From NCBI GenBank assembly GCA_017480395.1, contig JAFVAS010000157.1, positions 1-9,516 on the forward strand: a stretch of 9,516 nt of DNA, given 5' to 3'. Shown here piece after piece: positions 1 through 6,398 of this stretch (the first letter of the stretch is position 1; every line of letters starts with the position of its first letter). The position numbers and the translations under genes are program-made. Below the pieces are notes generated by a model. That model was not told the origin of the DNA, searched no databases, and was given only the letters and a program-made list of their open reading frames with translations. The stretch is from Oscillospiraceae bacterium. Its GTDB lineage: Bacteria > Bacillota > Clostridia > Oscillospirales > Oscillospiraceae.

Positions 1-39
1 GTGTTGCACTTTTTATCGAGGATTAGCATAAAACCAAAC

Positions 40-75
40 GCAGCCTGTGAATGCATTCTTTCATTCACAGGCTGC
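40..75 (-). terminator. Possible minus-strand intrinsic terminator
   Basis: A perfect 14-bp inverted repeat (GCAGCCTGTGAATG at 40-53, its complement at 62-75) encloses an 8-nt loop. Read on the minus strand the stem is followed by a T-rich stretch (GTTTGGTTTT), as expected of a Rho-independent terminator. On the plus strand there is no T-tract. It would serve minus-strand transcription coming from the right, before or despite the IS insertion between 90 and 605. It could instead be a simple palindromic repeat. Confidence 0.4.
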
Positions 76-100
76 AATGCGTTGCGAGTAGCAAAGGCAA

Positions 101-119
101 CCCCCGGCTATGCCGGGGG
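101..119. repeat. IS left-end hairpin
   Basis: CCCCCGGC (101-108) pairs perfectly with GCCGGGGG (112-119) around a 3-nt TAT loop. In the IS200/IS605 family a short hairpin like this near the left end is the single-stranded DNA structure bound by the Y1 transposase. Its position about 110 bases upstream of tnpA fits that role. No T-tract follows, which argues against a terminator. Confidence 0.6.
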
Positions 120-226
120 AAATAAAATAGCTTATAGCGAGGAGTAAAGTAGACAAAATAAAAACTCCCAATTATGATGGAAGCGGTTTGCCGACCACAC
201 GACCAAAATAAAAGGGAGGTCTTATC

Positions 227-519
227 ATGAGAGATAAAGACATAGATAGTTTAAATCACACCCGTTGGAGATGTCAATTAATGGGGTATCTAAAGGGAAA
301 GAGCAGCTTAATGATATTTGATCGGCATGCAAATTTAAAGTACAAATATGGAAGCAGGCACTTCTGGGCGAGAGGATATTATGTAGATACAGTAGGCCGG
401 AATAAAACAAATCGCAGAGTATATCCGAAATTAATTGACCGAAGATCAGATAGAAGATCAGGTCAGTCTGTAAGGAGTACGTCGACCCATTTACGGGTCG
501 TGAGCATCAGGAGGCATAA
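227..519 (+). pseudogene. tnpA: IS200-type transposase TnpA remnant, internally deleted and frameshifted
   Basis: TnpA of IS200/IS605 elements is a small Y1 HUH single-strand transposase of about 150 residues. The ATG at 227 follows a strong AAAGGGAGGT site. Residues 1-17 match the family start (LNHTRWRCQ). The frame then jumps directly to the second half (LMGYLKGKSS, RHANLKYKYG, HFWARGYYVDTVGRNK). About 60 residues around codons 17/18, including the region of the HxH metal-binding motif, are missing. The open frame runs to 523, but homology moves to a second frame near base 411 (IAEYIRN, then stop TAA at 432 where Gln is usual) and to a third at 472 (KEYVDPFTG), ending at TAA 517-519. The Tyr of the YIxxQ motif, normally the nucleophile, is thus out of frame. 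The product cannot be an active transposase. Family identity is recalled from conserved motifs and is strong. Confidence 0.8.
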
Positions 520-552
520 TTAGAGCCCCTTCGGAGGCTTCGTCTGTATCAT

Positions 553-593
553 GCCCTTCTAGGGCTTACTCAAGCCACCGGCTCAGCCGGTGG
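553..593. repeat. IS right-end hairpins
   Basis: Two consecutive hairpins lie downstream of tnpA. The first is GCCCT/AGGGC with a TCT loop (553-565). The second is CCACCGGC/GCCGGTGG with a TCA loop (575-593). The second has the same 8-bp stem, 3-nt loop design as the left-end hairpin (101-119), with a related but not identical stem, and is typical of the right end of IS200/IS605 elements. The end of the element should lie a few bases to the right, around 595-610. Confidence 0.6.
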
Positions 594-599
594 TCCTGA

Positions 600-776
600 C
601 TACATCACGCCACAATGGCAGATTTTAATTTCCGGCCAGAGGGACAGGCGTGTCTGGACCTCAATAATACTTCCTTCGTCGGTAAATGGGGACTCCTGCA
701 GTACGGACAGATTCCGCGACATATCATTGCGGACAACATATTCCGCGATTTGATTGCCAAAAAAACTGTCTGCCAT
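600..776 (-). pseudogene. Short frame resembling the C-terminal tail of a type I restriction HsdR subunit
   Basis: On the minus strand an ATG at 774-776 opens a 58-codon frame ending in TAG at 600-602. Its middle reads NQIAEYVVRN and then LQESPFTDEGSI. The pattern of a helix ending in YVVxNxM, followed by a Leu and a (E/D)xPFTD motif, resembles the extreme C-terminus of type I restriction-modification HsdR subunits (EcoEI type). Full HsdR proteins exceed 800 residues, so this would be a stranded 3' end. The last codons (after WPEIK) run into the right end of the IS, consistent with the IS having inserted in or next to this fragment. A GGAGGG lies 11 bases before the ATG, just after the flavoprotein stop at 807, so translation as a small protein is possible. 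The assignment is from memory of motif shape only and is tentative. Confidence 0.38.
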
Positions 777-806
777 TCAGATTGGAACCCTCCGGAAATT
801 TTGGGA

Positions 807-1526
807 TCAGCCCCGGATCGCGTCCAGCAGCTCTTTCGGGAGAATGATTTCCTCCCGCCGGAGGGTGCCGTCCCGGGCCTCTTGCGCTTTCTGCACCAGC
901 CTGGCGCCCAGCTCACGGCACTGCTCCAGCTCAACGGGGAACTGCTCTTCCAGTCGTTTGCGCTTGTGCTCCGCGCCGAACAGGTTTGCGGCATATCGAC
1001 TGTAATCGGTGAACTGGCAGGTGTCGTAGGCATAGTGGCTCTCGCTGTATCCGAACATGCGGCGCAGCTCCGACTCGTTCATGGTCAGGGCGTTCTCCGG
1101 CGGCAGACCGGGGGCGTTCATGGTGTAGATCATGGCGGTGGGAATGATGCGGTTCAGCTTGATGGGCCGCCGGCCCTCAGCATCCACCTCATAGGTGTCG
1201 ATGGGGAACATGAGCCGCTCCATAAAGGCCCGGACATCGCCGGTGGTAAACCCGTAGTAGACGGGGGAGCCGATGATGATCGCGTCGGCCTTCATGCATT
1301 TTTCCAACGTTTCGCTGAGCTGGTCTTTGTAATAACACACCTCGGTGTTGTACTCCCTCACGGAATGACAGCGGTAACAGCTGATGCAGCCCTTAAAGGT
1401 CATGCTTTCCAGATGGATCAGCTCTGTCTCGGCTCCGGCGGCGGCAGCGCCCTCCAAGGCGGCCTGACATAGCTTTGCGGTGTTCCAGTTTCTGCGGGGT
1501 GAGCCGTTGATGGCGATCACTTTCAT
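807..1526 (-). CDS. NADPH-dependent FMN reductase / iron-sulfur flavoprotein-like oxidoreductase
   Basis: This is a 239-residue flavodoxin-fold protein of the NADPH-dependent FMN reductase group. It should bind FMN and carry electrons between a reduced nicotinamide or ferredoxin donor and an unidentified acceptor in the cytoplasm. It starts MKVIAINGSPRR, with the FMN-phosphate loop GSP...NT at residues 8-16. A SPVYYG segment near residue 93, followed by VRAFMERL, is the second flavin-binding loop. Cys47, Cys50, Cys53 and Cys64 (CISCYRCH...VC) resemble the compact cysteine cluster that holds a 4Fe-4S centre in iron-sulfur flavoproteins, though the last spacing (10) is longer than the classic motif. 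The ATG at 1526 is chosen because GGGAGGAAT precedes it at normal spacing; an upstream in-frame ATG (1661) lacks this. It is divergent from a HxlR regulator, a common arrangement for redox-controlled flavoproteins. The substrate is unknown. Confidence 0.85.
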   Translation of the reverse strand: MKVIAINGSPRRNWNTAKLCQAALEGAAAAGAETELIHLESMTFKGCISCYRCHSVREYNTEVCYYKDQLSETLEKCMKADAIIIGSPVYYGFTTGDVRAFMERLMFPIDTYEVDAEGRRPIKLNRIIPTAMIYTMNAPGLPPENALTMNESELRRMFGYSESHYAYDTCQFTDYSRYAANLFGAEHKRKRLEEQFPVELEQCRELGARLVQKAQEARDGTLRREEIILPKELLDAIRG

Positions 1527-1549
1527 AGAGATTCCTCCCACGGTTTGAT

Positions 1550-1578
1550 TTGCAATCTGCGTGTGCCTGTGATACGAT
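1550..1578 (+). promoter_or_regulatory. Promoter for the HxlR regulator
   Basis: TTGCAA (1550-1555) and TACGAT (1573-1578) are separated by exactly 17 bases, a reasonable sigma-A promoter reading toward the regulator start at 1651. Transcription would begin near 1585, upstream of the candidate operator at 1607-1626. The -10 box overlaps that of the divergent promoter (1577-1582). Confidence 0.45.
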
Positions 1579-1605
1579 AGTAGCATAGCAATAAGCAACA
1601 CACAA
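1577..1605 (-). promoter_or_regulatory. Promoter for the flavoprotein gene
   Basis: On the minus strand TTGTGT (1605-1600) and TACTAT (1582-1577) are 17 bases apart and read toward the flavoprotein start at 1526. The -35 box is weak, and it lies directly beside the candidate HxlR operator (1607-1626). That would allow a bound regulator to control RNA polymerase entry. Confidence 0.45.
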
Positions 1606-1606
1606 G

Positions 1607-1626
1607 AACTAATCTTTTTCTTAGTT
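1607..1626. promoter_or_regulatory. Candidate HxlR operator
   Basis: AACTAA (1607-1612) and TTAGTT (1621-1626) form an inverted repeat around an 8-base pyrimidine-rich spacer, with a further TTAGTA-like half site continuing to 1630. AT-rich palindromes of this size next to a divergently transcribed target are typical of winged-helix HxlR/YodB regulators. It sits between the flavoprotein -35 box and the regulator coding region, so one bound dimer could affect both transcripts. Confidence 0.4.
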
Positions 1627-1650
1627 AGTATCCCGAGCTGGAGGGGCGAC

Positions 1651-2019
1651 ATGAACAGCAAGGAAAGCTATCTGGAGATGCAGGAGATCCTGAAACAGGG
1701 CGGCGAGGTCTGCCCGGTGCGGTATGCCCTGGCGATCATCGGGCAGAAGTGGAAGATCCCGATCCTGTGGCATCTGGCGGACGAGAAACGGCCGCTTCGG
1801 TACAGCGAGCTGAAACGGGGGATCCCCGGTGTGACCGATGTGATGCTGAGCAAGTGCCTGGACGAACTGGAGCAGAACGGCCTTATTTCCCGTAACCAGT
1901 TCGACTGCATTCCGCCTAAGGTGGAATACACGCTGACAGAGCGGGGAGATACCCTGATCCCGGTGTTGTATACGATCCACGCCTGGGGGGCGGAGCAGTT
2001 GGAGACCGACAATCTGTAA
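1651..2019 (+). CDS. HxlR-family winged-helix transcriptional regulator
   Basis: This is a 122-residue protein matching the whole HxlR (YodB/HypR-type) domain. CPVRYALAIIGQKWKIPILWHL at residues 21-42 is the family N-terminal helix pair. LRYSELKRGIPGVTDVMLSKCLDELEQNGLI (49-79) is the helix-turn-helix. PPKVEYTLTERG (88-99) forms the wing. Cys21, immediately before the PV dipeptide, occupies the position of the conserved redox-sensing cysteine of thiol-based HxlR regulators. Cys69 and Cys86 are additional possible partners. GGAGGGG lies 4-5 bases before the ATG. The gene is divergent from the flavoprotein (807-1526) and ends just before a strong terminator (2048-2095), so it is probably monocistronic. 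It most likely controls the flavoprotein and itself in response to oxidants or electrophiles; the signal is inferred, not shown. Confidence 0.88.
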   Translation: MNSKESYLEMQEILKQGGEVCPVRYALAIIGQKWKIPILWHLADEKRPLRYSELKRGIPGVTDVMLSKCLDELEQNGLISRNQFDCIPPKVEYTLTERGDTLIPVLYTIHAWGAEQLETDNL

Positions 2020-2047
2020 TTGCAGACCACGTCATCTGATGAAAAAC

Positions 2048-2095
2048 GCTGGCTGCGGCTTGTCGCTATGACAAGCCGCAGCCAGCTTTATTGTT
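2048..2095. terminator. Bidirectional intrinsic terminator
   Basis: A perfect 17-bp GC-rich stem (2048-2064 with 2070-2086) closes a 5-nt GCTAT loop. On the plus strand it is followed by a T-rich run (TTTATTGTTCTTTTT), and on the minus strand by GTTTTTC. It therefore ends both the HxlR gene (stop at 2019) and the convergent sugar operon (stop at 2179). This is one of the clearest sites in the window. Confidence 0.9.
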
Positions 2096-2178
2096 CTTTT
2101 TCGTTTTGTTCCGGCACCACCCCGTGGAGGGGGAGGGATGTACCCGCGCAGCGAAATCAGATCGCTTCATGCTCCGCG

Positions 2179-3656
2179 CTATTGCAGCTCGTACTTCTCC
2201 ACGTCCACCAGAAGCTGGCCCACCGCCTCAAAGCTGATGCCATCTGCGGTCTGGGGCGTTTCGATGGTGGTGGATACCGCCTGCTCCCCGTCGTTGACAA
2301 ACACCTCCACGCTGAACCGATCCAGCAGGACGCGCAGCTTGACCTCGCCGCCGCGATTACGCACCAGCAGCTTGCGCTCGTGGACAAAGTCCCGGTGGCA
2401 GCCGGAGAAGCGCCGGTCGATGCGCAGCACGGAGGTGCGGGGCTTATAGGAGATCAGGGTATAGTGCTGACTGCCCCGGGCGACCTTCAGCTTGAACTGC
2501 AGATAGCCGTCGCTTTCCAGCGGGCGGACGGAGACGGTCATATCCACCCGGCGGCCAAACACGCCCTGAAGGGTCATCTCCTCGGAGACGATCACGTTTT
2601 TATACTGTACGCACCGGCCTCGCATAGCCTCGATTTCGCGGATGGGATTCTGGCACAGGCGGCCATCCCGGAGGGAGAGCTCTCTCGGAATGGTCATCTG
2701 ACCGAACCAGCGGCGGCATTCGTTGGCCACGCAGGTGTCCCAGTTCTGCATCCAGGCGATCATGACCCGCCGCCCGTCGGGGGTCAGCACGGTTTGCGCC
2801 GCGTAGAAGTCGATGCCGTAGTCGATGGCCTGAACGCTCTCCCGGATAAAATGGCGCTGCGTCCGGTCATATGTGCCGATCAGGCACAGGGAGCCATTGC
2901 CGCTGTGGAACTCCAGGCCGCTGGGGGACATATCCTGGGGGCTGGTGAGAATGACCTCTTTCCCGTCCAGGGGAAAATATTCCGGACACTCCCACATCTT
3001 GCCGAACTCGTTGTAGCACTGGTCGAGAACGCAGTCAAAGCGCCAGTGCAGGCAGTCGTCAGAGCGGTAGATCAGCAGGGAGCCGCTGCCATCTGCGGGG
3101 CGGTTGCCCACGATCATGGCATAGCTGCCGTCCGCCTCCCGCCAGAGGCGCGGATCCCGGAAATCGTAGGGATTTCCGCCCTCGGGCAGATCTTTCTCAG
3201 TCAGGATCGGATTGCCGGGATATTTTTCGTAGTCCATGCCGTCGCCCACGGCGACGCACTGGGTCTGTACCCCCACCAGCTTTCCATCCTCCAGGGTGAT
3301 GTTGCGCACACCGGTGTAGAGCAGGAGATGGCGCCCGTCGGGCATTTCAATGGCGCTGCCGGAGAAGCAGCCGTCCTGATCCGCCGGGGTGTCCGGCGCC
3401 ATGGCGCAGGGGAGATATGTCCAGTGGAGCAGATCCCGGCTGACCGCATGGCCCCAGTGCATGGGGCCCATCTGGTGCGGTAGGGGTGATACTGATAGAA
3501 CAGGTGATAATACCCCTGATACCAGCAAAAGCCGTTGGGATCGTTCATCCAGCCGATTCTGGGGGTCAGATGAAAGGCGGGACGCTCCTCCGGGGAGACG
3601 AACACCTCGTATTTTTCTTCATAATCACGGGCCTTCTGCAATTGTTCGGAAGTCAT
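2179..3656 (-). CDS. GH32 beta-fructosidase (sucrose/sucrose-6-phosphate hydrolase type), frameshifted
   Basis: This is a glycoside hydrolase family 32 enzyme, which releases fructose from sucrose or short fructans by a retaining mechanism. With one base restored it would be 492 residues, the usual cytoplasmic length, with no signal peptide. The ATG at 3656 follows AGGGAGGT. WMNDPNG holds the nucleophile Asp39. FSGSA is at 98-102. FRDP holds the transition-state Asp168. MWECP holds the acid/base Glu223. The C-terminal beta-sandwich ends with the standard DRFSVEVFVNDGE motif. Residues 1-63 (through YHPYRTRW) lie in one frame and the rest (GPMHWGHAVSRD onward) in another. A GGG on the minus strand at 3469-3467 should be GGGG (tgg-ggc-ccc). 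This single missing base in a homopolymer may be an assembly error, a real inactivating mutation or a slippery site. Downstream of an ABC importer, it is the last gene of the operon. Substrate specificity among beta-fructosides is not decided by sequence. Confidence 0.88.
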
Positions 3657-3681
3657 TGCGGTACCTCCCTGAAAAGATATC

Positions 3682-3727
3682 GGAAAAGGCCTCAAGGCAA
3701 AGTCGGATGAACCTTGAAGCCTTTTCC
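3682..3727 (-). promoter_or_regulatory. Intercistronic hairpin just upstream of the GH32 gene
   Basis: A 16-position stem (3682-3697 with 3712-3727), with a single C/A mismatch, closes a 14-nt loop between the binding-protein and GH32 genes. On the transcribed strand it ends about 10 bases before the GH32 ribosome binding site. It lacks a clear T-tract. It is better read as a partial terminator, processing barrier or translation-modulating structure than a full stop. Confidence 0.5.
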
Positions 3728-3732
3728 CATAT

Positions 3733-3761
3733 GCGAGCAGGCGGACAAGCCGCCTGCTCGC
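3733..3761 (-). promoter_or_regulatory. Intercistronic GC-rich hairpin after the binding-protein gene
   Basis: A perfect 12-bp stem, GCGAGCAGGCGG (3733-3744) with its complement at 3750-3761, closes a 5-nt loop 25 bases after the binding-protein stop. No T-run follows. Stable hairpins after a solute-binding-protein gene commonly protect the 3' end of its mRNA and raise its level relative to downstream genes. That role is inferred here from position. Confidence 0.5.
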
Positions 3762-3786
3762 ACGAAGAGAGGAGGTGGGTGCTGAT

Positions 3787-5442
3787 TTACTGCTGCGCCT
3801 CGGCGTAGCGGTCATAGGCCGCCTGATAGGCGTTCAGGAGCTGATCCATGCCGCAGCTGTTGGACAGGGTGTCCAGATAGGCCGCCCACTCCGCGTCGGT
3901 GGGGCCGCCGTTCTTGAGCCACAGGCCCTCGTTCTCGGCCACGGTGTCCTGGAAGTCGGTCTTGTACATGTCGATGACGTCCAGCTCCTCCTGGGTGTAA
4001 ACGCAGTCCATGGGATAGACGCTGGTATCCTTCACATAGGGCATCCAGAAGTTATACAGGTCGGTCAGACGCTCGATGGCGCGATCCTCCATGTAGAAGT
4101 ACTCGTTGTAGTACTCGGAGAGGATCAGCTTGGGCCCGGCGACCTCGTTGGTGCTCTTCAGCTCGCCGGCGGACATGCCGAACTTTTCGCGGGACTCCTC
4201 GTCGGTGATGGAGAGCCACAGGCCCTTCTCGTCCTGCTCGGTGAAGAAGGTGCCGATGGGGCCGTACTGGAGCTGCATAACGGTCTCGCCGTCATACCAC
4301 TTGTCGAAGAACTTCAGCAGGGCGGCGGGATTGCCGCAGGCGCTGGTGATGGAGAGGTTGCCGGAGTTGGTGGCGCCGCCGGTGCGGACGGTGACGTTGG
4401 AGGTGCCCTCATAGGCGGTGCCGGCGGGGCCGGTCAGCACGGGCAGGAACACATAGTCGCTGGAGTAGTCGCCCATCAGCTCCTCAATGTACCACCAGGT
4501 GGACACACCCACATAGCCCTGGGAGCACTTGGCGATGAGCTGGGTGGCATCCTGGCTGAACATCTCGGGGTCCATCAGGCCCTCCTGATACCAGTCGGAG
4601 AAGTAGGTGATGGCGTCGCGATAGTTGTCGGTGGCGCAGACGAAGCTGGCCTTGCCGGTGCTGTCCAGCACCAGGTCGTTGCACACGTCGTTGATCCAGT
4701 TGGTGAAGCCGAAGCCGGCGTAGAAGATGTTCTGGCCCCAGCACCACTCGTCAAAGCCGGTGGACATGGGAATGGTGGAACCGGCGGCGTTGCCGTAGTA
4801 CTTCGCGCTCATGTCGTTCTCTTTGAAGGCGACCAGGGCGGCGTGCAGCTCGTCCAGGGTGGTGGGGACGCCCAGGCCCAGGTCGTCCAGCCATGCCTTG
4901 TTGATCATGGAGAACTGGGGGACGGTGAAGATGGAGTAGTCCTCGGGGGCGCCGATGCCGGCGGTGCCCATCTGCTCGGCGGCGGGCAGGCCGTAGATGC
5001 GGCCGTCGGACATGGTGATGGCGGAGCGGATGTCCGGGTTCTCCTCCAGGATCTTCGTCAGGTTGGGCATGGTCTCCTCGTTGATGTACTCGGTCAGGTC
5101 GATGAGGGAGCCATCCTCGCCATAGGTGGTCAGGTCATAGTTGGAGAAGCCCACGCCCATGAAGGCGTCAGGCAGCTCGCCGGAGTTCAGCTTGATGTTG
5201 ACCTGCTCGGACAGGGAGTCGCTCATGGTGTTCCAATGGATGGTGATGCCCACGTCCTCCTGGAGCTGGTTGAGCACTTCGTTGTCGTCATAGCCGGGGG
5301 ACAGCGCGGACTGGGCCCCCATGATGTTGAACTCGGTCTGGTTTTCGTCGGCGGTGGGACCCTTGCTGCCGCAGGCGGTCAGCGTCCCCAGCACCATGGC
5401 AAGGGCCAGGATGAGGCACAGGATTCTGGACTTCGTTTTCAT
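3787..5442 (-). CDS. Lipoprotein solute-binding protein of an oligosaccharide ABC importer (LipO/YtcQ-like)
   Basis: This is the extracellular sugar-binding component of the importer. A basic start (MKTKSR), a hydrophobic stretch and the lipobox LTAC place the lipidated cysteine at residue 24, tethering the protein to the outside of the membrane. The mature part is about 528 residues, the size of the large binding proteins that pair with LplB/YtcP-type permeases. It contains a typical N-terminal lobe (FNIMGAQ, then NIKLNSGELPDAFMG, then DLTEYI) and a Trp/Tyr-rich remainder suited to stacking on sugar rings. The ATG at 5442 is preferred over one at 5448 because GGAGG ends only one base before the latter and seven before the former. 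It lies 49 bases downstream of the second permease. The fructan ligand is inferred only from the adjacent GH32 gene. Confidence 0.9.
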   Translation of the reverse strand: MKTKSRILCLILALAMVLGTLTACGSKGPTADENQTEFNIMGAQSALSPGYDDNEVLNQLQEDVGITIHWNTMSDSLSEQVNIKLNSGELPDAFMGVGFSNYDLTTYGEDGSLIDLTEYINEETMPNLTKILEENPDIRSAITMSDGRIYGLPAAEQMGTAGIGAPEDYSIFTVPQFSMINKAWLDDLGLGVPTTLDELHAALVAFKENDMSAKYYGNAAGSTIPMSTGFDEWCWGQNIFYAGFGFTNWINDVCNDLVLDSTGKASFVCATDNYRDAITYFSDWYQEGLMDPEMFSQDATQLIAKCSQGYVGVSTWWYIEELMGDYSSDYVFLPVLTGPAGTAYEGTSNVTVRTGGATNSGNLSITSACGNPAALLKFFDKWYDGETVMQLQYGPIGTFFTEQDEKGLWLSITDEESREKFGMSAGELKSTNEVAGPKLILSEYYNEYFYMEDRAIERLTDLYNFWMPYVKDTSVYPMDCVYTQEELDVIDMYKTDFQDTVAENEGLWLKNGGPTDAEWAAYLDTLSNSCGMDQLLNAYQAAYDRYAEAQQ

Positions 5443-5491
5443 TTTCATTCCTCCATTTGCTTGAAGTTTCGGTGCGTCGAAAAACCGGGCG

Positions 5492-6385
5492 TCAGCCCTT
5501 GACCGCGCCGGCCATCATGCCCTTCTCAAACTGTTTCTGCACGAAGGGGTAGATGATCAGCATCGGCCCTGCGGCCACCACAATGGACGCAAACTTGATC
5601 ATTTCGGTCATCTTGTTCAGCTCGGCATAGCCGCCGGAGATGGTGGCTGCCTGGCTGGCGCTGGCGCTGGATTTGATCAGCACGTTGCGCAGTACCAGGG
5701 GGAGGGGAGCCTGGCTGGCGTCCAGGTAGATCATGGCGGTGAACCAGTCGTTCCAGTAGGCCACCATGGAGAACACCACCATGACCGCCATGATGGGGCG
5801 GGACAGCGGGATGACCATATCCCAGAAGATGCGCAGATGGGACGCGCCGTCGATCTCGGCGGCCTCCATCAGCTCGTGGGGGATGCTGTTCTCAATGTAG
5901 TTGCGGACGATGATCATATTGCCCACGGCGACGCCGCCGGGGATGAACAGAGACCACATGCTGCCGATCAGGCCGGTGTTCTTGACCACCAGGTAGGTGG
6001 GGATCAGGCCGCCGCCGAAGTACATGGTGATGATGAAGAAGATGCTCAGCGCCTTGCGGAAGGGCAGGGTGTGCTGGCTCAGGGGATAGGCCACCAGATA
6101 GATCATCACCACGGAGAAGACCGTGCCGATGACGGTGTACTTGATGCTGTTCAGAAAGCCGGTAAAGATGCTCTTGTCCGCAAACACCGCCGCATAACCC
6201 GCCATGGAGAACTGGCTGGGCAGCAGGAAGGTCATGCCCGCGTACACATCATAGGGGTTGGAGACGGAGGCGATCAGGACATAATACAGCGGATAGGCGA
6301 CGATGAAGATGATGATCGCCGTGAGTACCACAAGGATGATGTCGCTGGATCGGTCCGAGAGGCCCGATGCCTTCTTATCTTTCAT
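5492..6385 (-). CDS. Carbohydrate ABC transporter permease (YtcP/AraQ-like)
   Basis: This is a 297-residue inner-membrane subunit of the sugar importer, forming the translocation pore with the permease encoded just upstream. About six hydrophobic segments are visible (near residues 16-40, 83-103, 112-135, 143-161, 196-216 and 262-281). The cytoplasmic EAA loop at 174-197 (EAAEIDGASH...VIPLSRP) is where the ATPase docks. The C-terminus (YPFVQKQFEKGMMAGAVKG) is the signature ending of the YtcP-type group. The ATG at 6385 is chosen because AAGGAGGT precedes it by 7 bases; this ribosome binding site overlaps the stop codon of the preceding permease (6399-6401), showing tight coupling. An upstream in-frame ATG at 6415 lies inside the previous gene and lacks such a site. 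Confidence 0.92.
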   Translation of the reverse strand: MKDKKASGLSDRSSDIILVVLTAIIIFIVAYPLYYVLIASVSNPYDVYAGMTFLLPSQFSMAGYAAVFADKSIFTGFLNSIKYTVIGTVFSVVMIYLVAYPLSQHTLPFRKALSIFFIITMYFGGGLIPTYLVVKNTGLIGSMWSLFIPGGVAVGNMIIVRNYIENSIPHELMEAAEIDGASHLRIFWDMVIPLSRPIMAVMVVFSMVAYWNDWFTAMIYLDASQAPLPLVLRNVLIKSSASASQAATISGGYAELNKMTEMIKFASIVVAAGPMLIIYPFVQKQFEKGMMAGAVKG

Positions 6386-6398
6386 TTCGCTGACCTCC

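Larger units (their letters stand above)
90..605 (+). mobile_element. Degenerate IS200/IS605-family insertion sequence (tnpA only)
   Basis: This AT-rich stretch has the layout of a stand-alone IS200-type element. It has a GC-rich imperfectly matched pair of subterminal hairpins (101-119 and 575-593) rather than terminal inverted repeats, a 5' leader of about 100 bases, one transposase frame (227-519) and a short 3' tail. No tnpB is present. Full IS200-type elements are about 650-700 bp. This copy is about 515 bp because the transposase lost roughly 60 codons. Ends are estimated from the hairpins; this family leaves no target duplication, so exact borders cannot be read here. Its base composition differs clearly from the GC-rich genes to the right. 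Confidence 0.72.

Noticed and set aside
1..89. Open minus-strand frame to the left edge (contains RNALQPVNER)
   Set aside because: It is only about 30 codons, overlaps a perfect 14-bp palindrome with a terminator-like tail, and being open over this length is not unusual. It is mentioned only as a possible continuation of the HsdR-like fragment.
101..119. CRISPR repeat or intrinsic terminator
   Set aside because: The hairpin occurs once with no regular spacing, and no T-tract follows. It fits an IS end.
90..605. TnpB or guide RNA (omega RNA) associated with the IS
   Set aside because: No tnpB-like frame is present on either strand and the 3' tail after tnpA is only about 85 bases. A stand-alone IS200-type layout explains it.
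2020..3483. Long plus-strand open frame opposite GH32
   Set aside because: It is antisense to a clear GH32 enzyme, passes through the terminator hairpin and has no ribosome site or known motifs.
3775..5502. Long plus-strand open frame of about 575 codons
   Set aside because: It lies antisense to the binding-protein gene, is low-complexity (Gly/Val/Ala/His-rich) and has no recognisable domains. It is the mirror of a GC-rich codon pattern.
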